Positions 52,515 to 61,271 of a stretch of 64,000 bases of DNA are shown one piece after another. The notes beneath the pieces were generated by a model. That model worked only from the letters and a program-made list of their open reading frames with translations, searched no databases and was not told the origin of the DNA. The DNA lies in NCBI GenBank assembly GCA_964601505.1, contig CAZRNR010000004.1, positions 1-64,000 on the forward strand. The letters run 5' to 3'. Numbering within the stretch: the stretch's first letter is position 1; every line of letters starts with the position of its first letter. This DNA comes from DRWZ01 sp964601505. GTDB taxonomy: Bacteria; Calescibacteriota; Calescibacteriia; Calescibacteriales; Calescibacteriaceae. The translations under genes were made by a program, and so were the position numbers.

Positions 52515-53954
52515 TTATCTTATGATCGGTGGGACATAAAAATCCGGGGCCTTTTGGACAACAAAAAGAAAAAGCCAGAATAGGGATATCAATACCTGAA
52601 CCGTAGCGATTACAGAAGAATAACGCAACCAATATCCAATAGTTATTTTCTTTCCCTGTTTCTCAATCATACCGAGGGCTATTATGTTTGCAGTTGAACC
52701 TATAGGAGTAAAGTTTCCAGCCATTGTACCAGAAAAAAGAAGCGCCCAGAAAAAAGAAAAAATATTCCAGCCATGTGTCTCATATATTGAAAATACAACA
52801 GGAATCAAAACAGCTATAGCAAGAACGTTATCAAGAAATGCAGTAAGAACACCCTGAAACAAAAATATAGAGAAAAGAGTACCAAACTCAGAACTTCCCA
52901 GAATTTTACCAATAAGTGATCCAAAAGAAATAATATATTCTCCCATCTTATATCCTGCACCGGTATACTTTAATGCCCCAACAGCAGAAAAAAGAAGTGT
53001 AAAGAAAATTAAAGTAATCCAATCAACTCTATGCAACATAATCTCCCTTGCTCTCTTTCTCTCAAGAAGTAGCCCAACAGATGACCAAAATAAAGGTGTA
53101 GCTATAAGCATAGCGTTTTTCATTGCCCCCTCCTCCTTGGAAAATAAATTTTCCAAAAGATGTTCTATAGGGTGATGCAGAATAAGCATTAAAATTGTTC
53201 CACCAAAAATAACCCAATTGATAAACTGCATCTTCTTAACTTTATCAGGAATATCAAACTTCAGAGGGCTAAATTTTAGCTTCTGATCCATTTCTTTCAG
53301 ATAGTTTTTCCATAATAGAACGCAAAGGAAAACCGTAACCAAAAGTATAATCAAAGCATTAGGAGCGGACCAGACAAGAAAGTCCCCAAATGTGAACCCT
53401 CCCCTTAACGCAACTATAATACCTATGGGGTTTCCGACAACAGTAGCGCTGCTACCAACATTTGTTGCAAATATTGATGAAAGAATAAGTGGAATAGGAT
53501 CAATATGAAGAGCCTTTGAAATGTTCATTATAAACAAAGTTATGAATATGATTGATGTTACTTCATCAACAAGTGCAGCCATGACTGCTGAAACCAGAAG
53601 AATAAAAACAAAAAGGATGAAACCCGATCTTATTTTCTGACCTATTATATCAAGTATATAGTCAAAAAAATGTCTTTCTTCAAGAACACCTATAACAGCC
53701 ATCATACCAACGAGAAATATTATGACATCTAATTGAGCAAAGAGTATGAAATTTTGTGCATCAAGGAGACCGAGAGTGAAAAGTATTGAGACTCCCATAA
53801 GTGCAAATGCAAACCTGAATTCCCAATATAGCAAGGTTGATGAAATAAACAACGCTAATATTCCAACAGCAGCCACCTGACTTCCTTCAAATCCCCCGTA
53901 AGCTGCCAATATAGATACAAATATCGGAATTAAAATAATAAGGAATTTCTTCAT
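52515..53954 (-). CDS. ArsB/NhaD-family permease
   Basis: A 479-residue permease with 11-13 hydrophobic segments and the ArsB/NhaD repeat signatures. The first is LLVSAVMAALVDEVTSIIFITLF with SSIFATNVGSSATVVGNPIGIIVALRGG. The second is GVLTAFLDNVLAIAVLIPVV with GTMAGNFTPIGSTANIIALGMI. It probably exchanges sodium and protons or exports an anion; arsenite export is unlikely to be its main role without other ars genes. Same superfamily as the protein at 50500-51747 but only distantly similar. Its promoter region abuts the origin. Confidence 0.85.
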   Translation of the reverse strand: MKKFLIILIPIFVSILAAYGGFEGSQVAAVGILALFISSTLLYWEFRFAFALMGVSILFTLGLLDAQNFILFAQLDVIIFLVGMMAVIGVLEERHFFDYILDIIGQKIRSGFILFVFILLVSAVMAALVDEVTSIIFITLFIMNISKALHIDPIPLILSSIFATNVGSSATVVGNPIGIIVALRGGFTFGDFLVWSAPNALIILLVTVFLCVLLWKNYLKEMDQKLKFSPLKFDIPDKVKKMQFINWVIFGGTILMLILHHPIEHLLENLFSKEEGAMKNAMLIATPLFWSSVGLLLERKRAREIMLHRVDWITLIFFTLLFSAVGALKYTGAGYKMGEYIISFGSLIGKILGSSEFGTLFSIFLFQGVLTAFLDNVLAIAVLIPVVFSIYETHGWNIFSFFWALLFSGTMAGNFTPIGSTANIIALGMIEKQGKKITIGYWLRYSSVIATVQVLISLFWLFLFVVQKAPDFYVPPIIR

Positions 53955-54191
53955 AGAACTATCTCCATCCTTTTATTCCCTTTCTTTGTTTCGCTTAACT
54001 TTATTGACTCCTCAATTTCAACTAGATTTTTTCAAGAATTTCCAAATCTAAATTTGAGGATACTTCTTTTTTTGTTTTTGGAACTGTTTTTTTAGCTTTT
54101 TAAAGCCTTTTTTGAATCAAAATATATACGGAAGTATAAAAGAATAATAAAAAATAATATGGTCGTTTTGTGTTGAAAATCTCTACTCTCT

Positions 54192-54360
54192 TTATTTTTC
54201 AAAGAAAATCGATATGGAAAAGTTTGTGGAATACTTGTTGAAAGATATGTTAAAAAAATTGTTGAAAAGTTTTGTGGAAAAGTTGCTTATCTTTTTCACA
54301 GGTTTTTCCACAGAAATTCACAGTTTTTTCACAAGTTTTCCACAAGTTTTCCACAAGGGG
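54192..54360. other. Candidate replication origin (oriC): clustered DnaA boxes downstream of dnaA
   Basis: In 170 AT-rich bases next to the dnaA stop are at least seven DnaA-box-like 9-mers. Plus-oriented copies of TTTT(C/T)CACA are at 54292, 54304, 54325, 54336 and 54347. Minus-oriented copies TGTGGAATA and TGTGGAAAA are at 54225 and 54273. The last three are direct repeats of TTTTCCACAAG spaced exactly 11 bases, about one helical turn. The region to the left (54090-54180) is nearly pure A/T and could be the unwinding element. The strand composition of coding DNA switches across this point. This box variant (TTTTCCACA) is known from cyanobacteria. Confidence 0.8.
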
Positions 54361-55413
54361 TTAGGAGCCATTTCCTGTTGCTTCCCCTAAAATCGCCTCC
54401 CTTATGGAGTTGAGTATGGACTGTATTTGCGAGTCTCTTTCTTTGTCTGCTTTTACTTTCTCTATGGCGTATATTATCGTTGAATGATCTCTGTTTCCGA
54501 AAATTTGTCCTATTTGTGTAGTAGATAGGTTGAGCATGTCCCTGCATAGGTATATTGCCATGTGTCGTGCGAGGGAAATGTTCTTTTTCCTTCTTGGGCT
54601 CTGTAAGTCTTTTGCGGAAAGATTAAAGAACCTTGATGTGCATTCTATTATCTTTTTAGCATCCACATTTTTCAAAGGCACGTTTAGGTGCGACAGAGCT
54701 CTTTCCGCTATTTCAATGGAAGGCTTTATCTCTTCAATTTCGGAGAACATCATAACTGTTTCAAGCGCTCCTTCGAGCCACCTTACATTGCCTGATATCT
54801 TTTCAGAGATGTAGTAGAGTACCTCTTCGGGAACATTATATCCCCTTTCAGCCGCTTTTGCCTTTAATATAGCGACTCTGACTTCAAATGGTGGGGGAGT
54901 TATTTCCACTACTCTACCCCATTGGAATCTTGTTATTAGTTTGCTATCAAAGTTCTTGAGCGCATGAGGTGGTTTATCTGATGTGATTGCTATTCTTTTT
55001 TTTGTTATAAGTAGGTAATTTATGGTCTCAAATATTTCTTCTTTTGTTGCACTTCTTGTTTCAGGTTCAAGTAGGTTTACATCATCTATTAATAGGACAT
55101 CACACATATCTCGGTATTTTCTTCTGAATTCAGAGAGTAAGTTTTCTTGGTATGCGGTCATAAATTCTCTCATAAACTCATTTGAAGGTATGTATATTAC
55201 TCTTGTGGTAAGTTGAGATTCAATTACTTCATTTCCTATTGCGTGAAGTAGATGAGTTTTTCCCAGTCCACTTGGTGCCCATATGAATAGAAGATTTACT
55301 TTTGATGTCCCTTTTGCAAGTTCCATTGCAGCTTCCTTTGCTGCCTTATTGTTTTTCCCCGTGACGAAATTGGAAAATGTAAATCTTCTATCTATGGGTA
55401 ATGTTGTCAGCAT
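54361..55413 (-). CDS. dnaA: Replication initiator DnaA, lacking domains I-II
   Basis: Initiates replication by binding DnaA boxes. The AAA+ domain III starts almost at once (RFTFSNFVTGKNN), with Walker A APSGLGKTH (46-54) and Walker B VLLIDDVNLL, and sensor regions follow. Domain IV is intact, with LARHMAIYLCRDMLNLSTTQIGQIFGNRDHSTIIYAI (the GRDHST signature as GNRDHST). The 350 residues compare with 440-470 in most bacteria because the N-terminal domain I (DnaB/partner binding) and linker II are missing. The start is secure: AGGAGGG sits 7 bases upstream and an in-frame TAA lies 8 codons upstream (55435-55437). Confidence 0.93.
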   Translation of the reverse strand: MLTTLPIDRRFTFSNFVTGKNNKAAKEAAMELAKGTSKVNLLFIWAPSGLGKTHLLHAIGNEVIESQLTTRVIYIPSNEFMREFMTAYQENLLSEFRRKYRDMCDVLLIDDVNLLEPETRSATKEEIFETINYLLITKKRIAITSDKPPHALKNFDSKLITRFQWGRVVEITPPPFEVRVAILKAKAAERGYNVPEEVLYYISEKISGNVRWLEGALETVMMFSEIEEIKPSIEIAERALSHLNVPLKNVDAKKIIECTSRFFNLSAKDLQSPRRKKNISLARHMAIYLCRDMLNLSTTQIGQIFGNRDHSTIIYAIEKVKADKERDSQIQSILNSIREAILGEATGNGS

Positions 55414-55568
55414 AACTGTTCCCTCCTGTATATGTTAATTTTAAAAACTTGTTATCGTCATTTCTACCTTTTTTTGACAGGGTAGAACACATGTATGAAT
55501 TTATAGTGGCAATTTTTCAAACATATTGATAATTTTCAGAAGTTTTTAACATATTGTTGAAACTTGTT

Positions 55569-56360
55569 TTAGAAGTATTTGATCATATCCCTTATAGTTT
55601 CTGTTTCAAGAATAAGAGACATAACTAAATCTGTTACTTTTTGAGAGAAAGGCATGTCAGAGTGAAAAAGATGTTTGAGGACGATGTTTTTTGTATTTGG
55701 AAAATCTGGTAGGATGCAAGATTTTGGTGGTGCCATCCAGTCTCCTTCAGATGAGATTGAGATAAAATAACAGGAGGGTGGAAAAGGCTTTTTTCTGAGC
55801 TTTTTCATAAACTCTGATCCTTCCCAAAGGTCGTAAGCTGCTTTAAGCTGTCTTATTATGTTTTTGAAAGGTATAGCAAGTGCGGCGTAGCTCAGTCCAT
55901 TCACTGGTGAAGCTATAGTTATCACTCTGCTTATAAATGAGCAACCATCCATTGCTCGGAGTAGGTAATGTAAAATTACCCCACCCATGGAGAAACCTAT
56001 TGCAGGTATACGCAAGTTCTTTCTTGTTCCGTTGAAATTGTTTTTGATAAAAATTTCAAGAAACATTCTTAACTCTAACGAGAGCTCCTCTACCCCCTTG
56101 TCTACTCCAAGTCTTCTGATATGGAATGAAACAGGTGCAAATCCTGCGTTTTTTAGAGAGTTATCTATTTTTATCATTGATTCTCTCTTCATCATATAAC
56201 CCTGAATTACTATCACGGGCATCCTGCCTGTTCTGACAAGTGAATAGCTCTCATCTGTTATTTTCCAATCCGGGAAAAGGGAATCCGCTATTTTTTCTCT
56301 TCTTTCTTTTTCTGTAATCAGGTTTGCAAATTCTTTTATATCTTTTATAAACTTTAACAT
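55569..56360 (-). CDS. Alpha/beta hydrolase, lipase-like
   Basis: A lipase/esterase-type fold: VIVIQGYMM (oxyanion strand), nucleophile elbow IGFSMGGVILHYLLRA, the acid region ISSEGDWMAPP and His in LKHLFHSDMPFS. The ATG at 56360 is preferred because GGAGA lies 6 bases upstream; a TTG at 56399 is in frame. No signal peptide, so cytoplasmic or membrane-associated. Substrate unknown. It is upstream of dnaA on the same strand with a 155-base spacer. Confidence 0.8.
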   Translation of the reverse strand: MLKFIKDIKEFANLITEKERREKIADSLFPDWKITDESYSLVRTGRMPVIVIQGYMMKRESMIKIDNSLKNAGFAPVSFHIRRLGVDKGVEELSLELRMFLEIFIKNNFNGTRKNLRIPAIGFSMGGVILHYLLRAMDGCSFISRVITIASPVNGLSYAALAIPFKNIIRQLKAAYDLWEGSEFMKKLRKKPFPPSCYFISISSEGDWMAPPKSCILPDFPNTKNIVLKHLFHSDMPFSQKVTDLVMSLILETETIRDMIKYF

Positions 56361-56688
56361 AAATTTCTCCGCATTCTCTTTATATAAATTTAGCACCAAT
56401 TTCTTTATATCGTAATTTTATCTGAAAATTTGATATCATCTTAAAACAGTTAGCTATGATAAATCTTTTATTTTTTGGAAGATCTACTGGAAATACAAAA
56501 ATAGAAATATTACTATAGAAAGTATGAGTTAGTATAACATTATATAAGGTCGGTAATTCGTTCAAAAGTTCTAAAAAGCAACTCACCCCGTTATCTTTAA
56601 TTATAAAAATCTATCTTTAAGAATTCAAGTTTTCGTTTCAAGATGTTTATTTTTTGACTCGTTATATTTTTAGTTCTTATCTCTCCGG

Positions 56689-58426
56689 TTAGCTCTTCCA
56701 CTTTTGCGGGACGCCCAAATTTCTTTTTATTCTTCCGAGATTTGAGATGTACCAATTTACAGCCTTTGACTTCCACCAAGATGGTCTTGTGATCTCGAAG
56801 TCTTCCCTCACCTCATCTGCAGCGATATATCCTGACGCGAGCCAAGTAGCACCGTATGGGTGAATTGAATTCGAAAGGTATAAATTTTTTAGAAAAGTTC
56901 TTGAAGCACCTTTGGTGATAATTCCCGGTAAAGGCCTGTTTGTGAAGAATTGGTCTGGTAATATTGCTCCCCCGTTCCAGTTTCCTTTTATAGCGGACCG
57001 ATTATTTCTCCAGATGTCAAGTGGGGAATAAACAAATGTTTCGAGTATGTTTTTCTTTATCCCGGGAGCATAAAGTTCGAAAAGGTCAGTAAGTTTTTGA
57101 GCAAGATCATGCTTTATGCTGTCCCATATGGTAAAATCTGGTTTTATCCTTTCTCACAGGTATCTTGATGGAACAGGTGGAACATCGAGCCAAACAAATG
57201 CAGTATGGCAGTTATCCGGGGCCTGTGATGGATCAGCTAAAGTTGGAACAAACCAGTTTGCCATAAGGTTTTTTGGTATAGATCCAGATATAAGTTCAGC
57301 ATTGAAAAATTTCATCTCGTCGGTGTTTTCTCTTCCAAAGTACCCCATGAAACATCTTTGAATTCCGGGATCAAAATCAGATCCCTTGAATACTGGAGGC
57401 TCTTTTAGGGCGTAGTGCACACTAAATATAACTTGTTCATCATAGCAGAAGTTCAAGATTTTTGAGAGTATTTCCGGAGGAATTTTTTCTTTGTCTATCA
57501 GAGAAAATGTGTATGTCAGGGTAAGGTTGCTTATTATCTTCTTTGCCGTTATTATTTCACCTGGGAATATAGAGTTTTCAGAGAGTCTTACCCCCCATGC
57601 TCCTTTTCCTCTATCAACAAGAATCTCTTGAACTGGTGAGTTTTGAATTATTTTGACTCCGTGTGATTTTGCACATCTTATGAGTGCGTGGGTGAGTGAG
57701 TGAGAACCTCCTTTCACCTGATGAACTGGGAAAACAGGACCTGCAAGTGCTGCTATCCCTATGCATCCTGCTGACCCTATTCTTCTGTATTATTGGTGGG
57801 AGTGCTCCTATCCAGGAAAATGCTGCAAGAGTAGTTTTAACATGTTCTGAATCAAAAAATATGTCAAGAGATTGAAAGCCGTTCATATTCAAGATTTCGC
57901 GAGGTTCTATATTTATGTCAAGCTTTTTTGATATATCTCTGAGAAAAGTCATAATTTCTTCAAGCCTCTTATGAGATGGAGAAGTAAAAAGGAAAGTATG
58001 GACCCATTCGAGAATTTCATTCCATTTTTCTATCAGAACCTCAGACACTTTGATGATGAATTCTGCATCTTTCGGTGAGAGTTTCATCCAGTTTTGGATT
58101 GTATCCTTTGGGTTCACTCCTATAAGAGCACACTTTCCATCAAGAAAAGCCTTCCCAAAGACATAGTCCGTCATAAGAATTTCTAGTCCGTACTTTTCAA
58201 GCTCAAGGTCCTCCATGGCGGGGGATAGAGCGGTGATCATCCATGTAGCATGTAGGTTGTGGAGAAATCCGCTAAGAGTAACTTCTTCTGTGTTGCAATG
58301 TGCTCCACATTCTGCTCTTGCTTCTATAACAAGAACTTTCAGACCGAGTTTTCCTAGATAGCAAGCTGCGGCGAGTCCGTTTATACCTCCTCCTACCACT
58401 ATGGCATCAAAATCGCTTTCGGTCAT
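56689..58426 (-). pseudogene. Broken FAD-dependent oxidoreductase (phytoene-desaturase/PYROXD2-like), one frameshift and one in-frame TGA
   Basis: The 5' part (from 58426) has the FAD Rossmann motif DAIVVGGGINGLAAACYLGKLGLKVLVIEAR and CNTEEVTLSGFLHNLHATWM. At about 57785 the frame shifts by one base: after GALPPIIQ the other frame continues with IGSAGCIGIAALAGPVFPVHQVKGGSHSLTHALI. At 57154-57156 a TGA follows PPVPSRYL, yet the same frame continues without a stop to 56689. It carries YAPGIKKNILETFVYSPLDI, the GNWNGGAILPDQFF region and SNSIHPYGATWLASGYIAA, the family's C-terminal FAD segment. The full reading is about 578 codons. With TGA used as stop by neighbouring genes, a pseudogene is most likely. 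Confidence 0.85.
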
Positions 58427-58636
58427 ATATAGAAATATACCAACCGTATGGTAGATTTACAAAATTGTTTTGAATATTTCTTATCTTTCAAACTGTGAAG
58501 AGTTCTAAAATAGAAACATTTTTCGTTCAAAAGGATTTTTTCATTAATTAGCATTATGAGCATCTTCTCGCCGTTTAGATCAGAATTTTTTGAAAGAATA
58601 AATTTTTTGTTTTTGTAAGATTACAAAATTTATGAA

Positions 58637-59098
58637 TTGACAAAATATTTGAAAAATTTGGAACATTTTTTGTTTAAGTTTTTATTCAATCTTTATCCAC
58701 CTTATCTTGGTGCAGGAGTTCATATTTCATATATATCTAGGGACTATAGAGAATTTCATGTAGAGATGCCATTAAGATTTTACAATAGGAACTATTTCGG
58801 GACACACTTTGGAGGATCTCTTTACTCAATGTGCGATCCATTTTTTGCTATCATTCTTGTAAAGAACCTCGGAAAGGATTACATAGTTTGGGACAAATCA
58901 GCTGTGATAAGATTTAAAAAACCTGGTCGTTCAACCGTAAGAGCAGTTTTCAGTATATCAGAGGAAGAGTTAAAGGAGATAAAACGTGTGGTTGATCTGA
59001 ATGGGAAGGCTGAATTCAGCTTTAAATCTTATATTACCGATGATAAAGGAGATACTATAGCTGAAGTAGAGAAAATTGTTTATGTGAGAAAGAAATGA
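58637..59098 (+). CDS. DUF4442 hotdog-fold protein
   Basis: A 153-residue protein with the DUF4442 pattern: YPPYLGAGVHISYISRDYREFHVEMPLRFYNRNYFGTHFGGSLYSMCDPFFAIILVKNLG and IVWDKSAVIRFKKPGRSTVRAVFSIS. This is a hotdog-fold relative of acyl-CoA thioesterases with unproven function. It starts at TTG (58637); no ATG fits. Divergent from the broken oxidoreductase. Confidence 0.82.
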   Translation: MTKYLKNLEHFLFKFLFNLYPPYLGAGVHISYISRDYREFHVEMPLRFYNRNYFGTHFGGSLYSMCDPFFAIILVKNLGKDYIVWDKSAVIRFKKPGRSTVRAVFSISEEELKEIKRVVDLNGKAEFSFKSYITDDKGDTIAEVEKIVYVRKK

Positions 59099-59230
59099 GT
59101 TTCTGATTGAGGGAAGACAATCCGCCAGGAAATCTCGGACTCATTTTTATGAAAACTTTCCATTCTGGGACTTTAGAGTTCGTTTTTTTGAAAAAAATAA
59201 GTTATTTGAAATAAATTTGAAATTATCGCT

Positions 59231-59710
59231 ATGATGAGAGTTCTTGTAGGATTTGACGGTTCGGAGACGTCTGAAAAGGCGATTCTTTATACCGTGAAAT
59301 TTATAAAACCTTCTAAACTTTTTATCCTTTATGTTATCAATGAGGATGATATAAGATGGCCTTCAAGAATTGATATTCCTCTTATATGGGGCGGAAATAT
59401 TTATGAGCTTGAGAAAAATATATTAGAGCTACATAAGAAGCATGCCAAGGAAGTTCTGAGAAAAGCTAAGAAAATACTTAAAGGTAGAAAAGCTAAACTT
59501 TTTTATCAAGTCGGTAATCCAGCTGACACGATAATAAAGAAAGCACAGGATTTATCTTGCGATCTTATAGTTGTTGGAAGTAGGTCAAGATCAAATATTG
59601 AGTTCATACTTGGATCAGTTGCACAAAGGGTTGCTGCAAGAAGTCCAATATCTGTTCTAATTATAAAACCAGATCAAAAATCTACGAAATCAAATAAAAA
59701 ATCGTCATAG
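59231..59710 (+). CDS. Universal stress protein family (UspA)
   Basis: A 159-residue Rossmann-like nucleotide-binding protein. The N-terminal RVLVGFDGSETSEKAILYTVKFI and C-terminal DLIVVGSRSRSNIEFILGSVAQRVAARSPISVLII show the fold. The ATP-binding motif G-2x-G-9x-G-(S/T) is partly kept (GSRS rather than GxxG, then GS), so ATP binding is plausible but uncertain. A Lys-rich tail follows. Converges on surE with a 4-base gap. Confidence 0.88.
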   Translation: MMRVLVGFDGSETSEKAILYTVKFIKPSKLFILYVINEDDIRWPSRIDIPLIWGGNIYELEKNILELHKKHAKEVLRKAKKILKGRKAKLFYQVGNPADTIIKKAQDLSCDLIVVGSRSRSNIEFILGSVAQRVAARSPISVLIIKPDQKSTKSNKKSS

Positions 59711-59714
59711 TTTG

Positions 59715-60503
59715 TCATTCTGATCCGATTCTTGATATTATTTTCTCAAGTTCATCTGTTATGTTCATTTTTTCAGTTTTGAACTCAATTTTTACAGGTG
59801 TAATAGTTATATATCCTCTGTCAAGTAGGAAAACATCTATTTTTGATGTGTCTATTACAGAATTCTGGTCTACTTTTACTTCTTTTCCACCTATGAACCA
59901 GAATTCTCTCCCTCTTGGATCTTGAAACTTCAAAGCCTTTTCTCCATAAATTCTTCTGCATAATTCGGCGGTTTTTATCCCCTTGATTTCACTTATGGAA
60001 TGGAAATACGGGAAGTTTATGTTGAAAACGATTCTATCTTGATTTTCTACTGATTTTATTATTGACTTTATTATTTCTGTGGAGACTTTTGATATAAACT
60101 TTAGGTTTCCTGTTTTGTTTTCTTTTGAGCGGGCAGATATTGCAAATGCTCTGGCACCAAGTAGAGAACCTTCTATGGCTCCCCCGAATGTTCCAGAATA
60201 GAGTATATCATCACCTGCGTTTTCTCCTATATTTATTCCAGAGACCACAATATCTGGTGTATCCCCAATTATACCGTTTATAGCTATATTTACACAGTCA
60301 GCAGGTGTTCCATATATTTTGAATACCCTCTCTTCAACTTTTACAACCCTTATTGCGTGAGTCAGAGTTATAGAGTGAGACGAACCTGACCTGTCTTCTG
60401 CTGTCGAAAAAATCCAAACTTCTCCAAGTTTTTTTAGTTCAGCACTTATAGATTGTATACCCGGGGATTCAAGCCCATCATCATTTACTACAAGTATCTT
60501 CAT
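59715..60503 (-). CDS. surE: 5'/3'-nucleotidase SurE
   Basis: Metal-dependent survival-protein phosphatase acting on nucleoside 5'- and 3'-monophosphates. N-terminal MKILVVNDDGLESPGIQSI carries the metal-binding Asp pair (Asp8, Asp9). SGSSHSITL and VVSGINIGENAGDDILYSGTFGGAIEGSLLG carry the remaining ligands. Length 262 is normal. It lies 5 bases downstream of ndk, so the two nucleotide enzymes form one transcription unit. Confidence 0.95.
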   Translation of the reverse strand: MKILVVNDDGLESPGIQSISAELKKLGEVWIFSTAEDRSGSSHSITLTHAIRVVKVEERVFKIYGTPADCVNIAINGIIGDTPDIVVSGINIGENAGDDILYSGTFGGAIEGSLLGARAFAISARSKENKTGNLKFISKVSTEIIKSIIKSVENQDRIVFNINFPYFHSISEIKGIKTAELCRRIYGEKALKFQDPRGREFWFIGGKEVKVDQNSVIDTSKIDVFLLDRGYITITPVKIEFKTEKMNITDELEKIISRIGSE

Positions 60504-60508
60504 TATTC

Positions 60509-60925
60509 TTACATTAGCTCCATTTGGGAGAAGAAGAAGCTTATTTCAAAATCTGCTGATTCTTTTGAATCTGATCCGTGTATTGAGTTTTTCTCTATAT
60601 CAATTCCATAAATTTTTCTTATTGTTCCATTTTCTGCTTTTCCAGGATCTGTCGCTCCCATTATCTTCCTTACTTTTGATATGGCTTCTTCTCCTTCAAA
60701 GACTGCGACAACTATTTTACCTGATGACATATATCTTGTCAGAGATTCAAAAAATCCTTTACCTTTATGGATGCGGTAGAACTCTTCTGCTTCACTTTTG
60801 GATATTTTGAGAGATTTTATAGCGGTTAGTTTCAATCCGGCAGATTCTATCATGGATAGTATTCGTGTTGCAAGGTTTCTTTCCGTTGCATCAGGTTTTA
60901 TTATGACTAGTGTTTTTTCTATCAT
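60509..60925 (-). CDS. ndk: Nucleoside diphosphate kinase
   Basis: Transfers the gamma phosphate from ATP to other NDPs via a phosphohistidine. Family features are EKTLVIIKPDATERNLATRILSMIE, VAVFEGEEAISKVRKIMGATDP, GTIRKIYG and the active-site His116 in NSIHGSDSKESADFEISFFF. Length 138 is normal. First gene of ndk-surE. Confidence 0.96.
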   Translation of the reverse strand: MIEKTLVIIKPDATERNLATRILSMIESAGLKLTAIKSLKISKSEAEEFYRIHKGKGFFESLTRYMSSGKIVVAVFEGEEAISKVRKIMGATDPGKAENGTIRKIYGIDIEKNSIHGSDSKESADFEISFFFSQMELM

Positions 60926-61271
60926 AAATCCAAAAAATTATAATTAGCTTTTGCCTTACTGAAAAATCTGAAATACTTTGTGTGGCATTAATTGTTTGAT
61001 TATTCTCCAAAATTTAAAGGGGGAAGAAATCTAAGCTTTTCATAGGTGTATCTTATGGCAATGCTAAACACAAAGCCTTTATGTTTTTCTCGCTCCTGTT
61101 ACTCTAGATTCAATGCTTTGTGTTTGGATAATTCTCACTTGAATTTATTTTGCTTTTTGTTCGCTTTATTTTTAACCGAATTTGTTTCAGGATCAAAGAT
61201 ATTAGGGATTTAAAAAAAATTGAATTCCAAGTATAGATACTATTTGATTTTATCTATTTATTTCATAACAC
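60926..61271. other. 346-bp intergenic region with an 11-bp inverted repeat
   Basis: Between ndk and the MFS gene. AAACACAAAGC (61066-61076) and GCTTTGTGTTT (61115-61125) form a perfect 11-bp inverted repeat with 38 bases between the arms. No coding sequence or tRNA is visible. It could be a mobile-element trace or a regulatory stem; neither is established. Confidence 0.5.

Noticed and set aside
55414..55568. Region upstream of dnaA as the origin
   Set aside because: It has AT-rich sequence but no clustered TTTTCCACA boxes comparable with the array downstream of the gene.
56597..56779. 60-residue basic minus-strand frame
   Set aside because: It lies in another frame of the broken oxidoreductase C-terminus and continues beyond it only by chance.
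57154..57156. TGA as a recoded sense codon (selenocysteine, Trp or Gly)
   Set aside because: No selenocysteine-type hairpin was recognised directly after it, a frameshift also damages the gene, and other genes in the window terminate normally with TGA.
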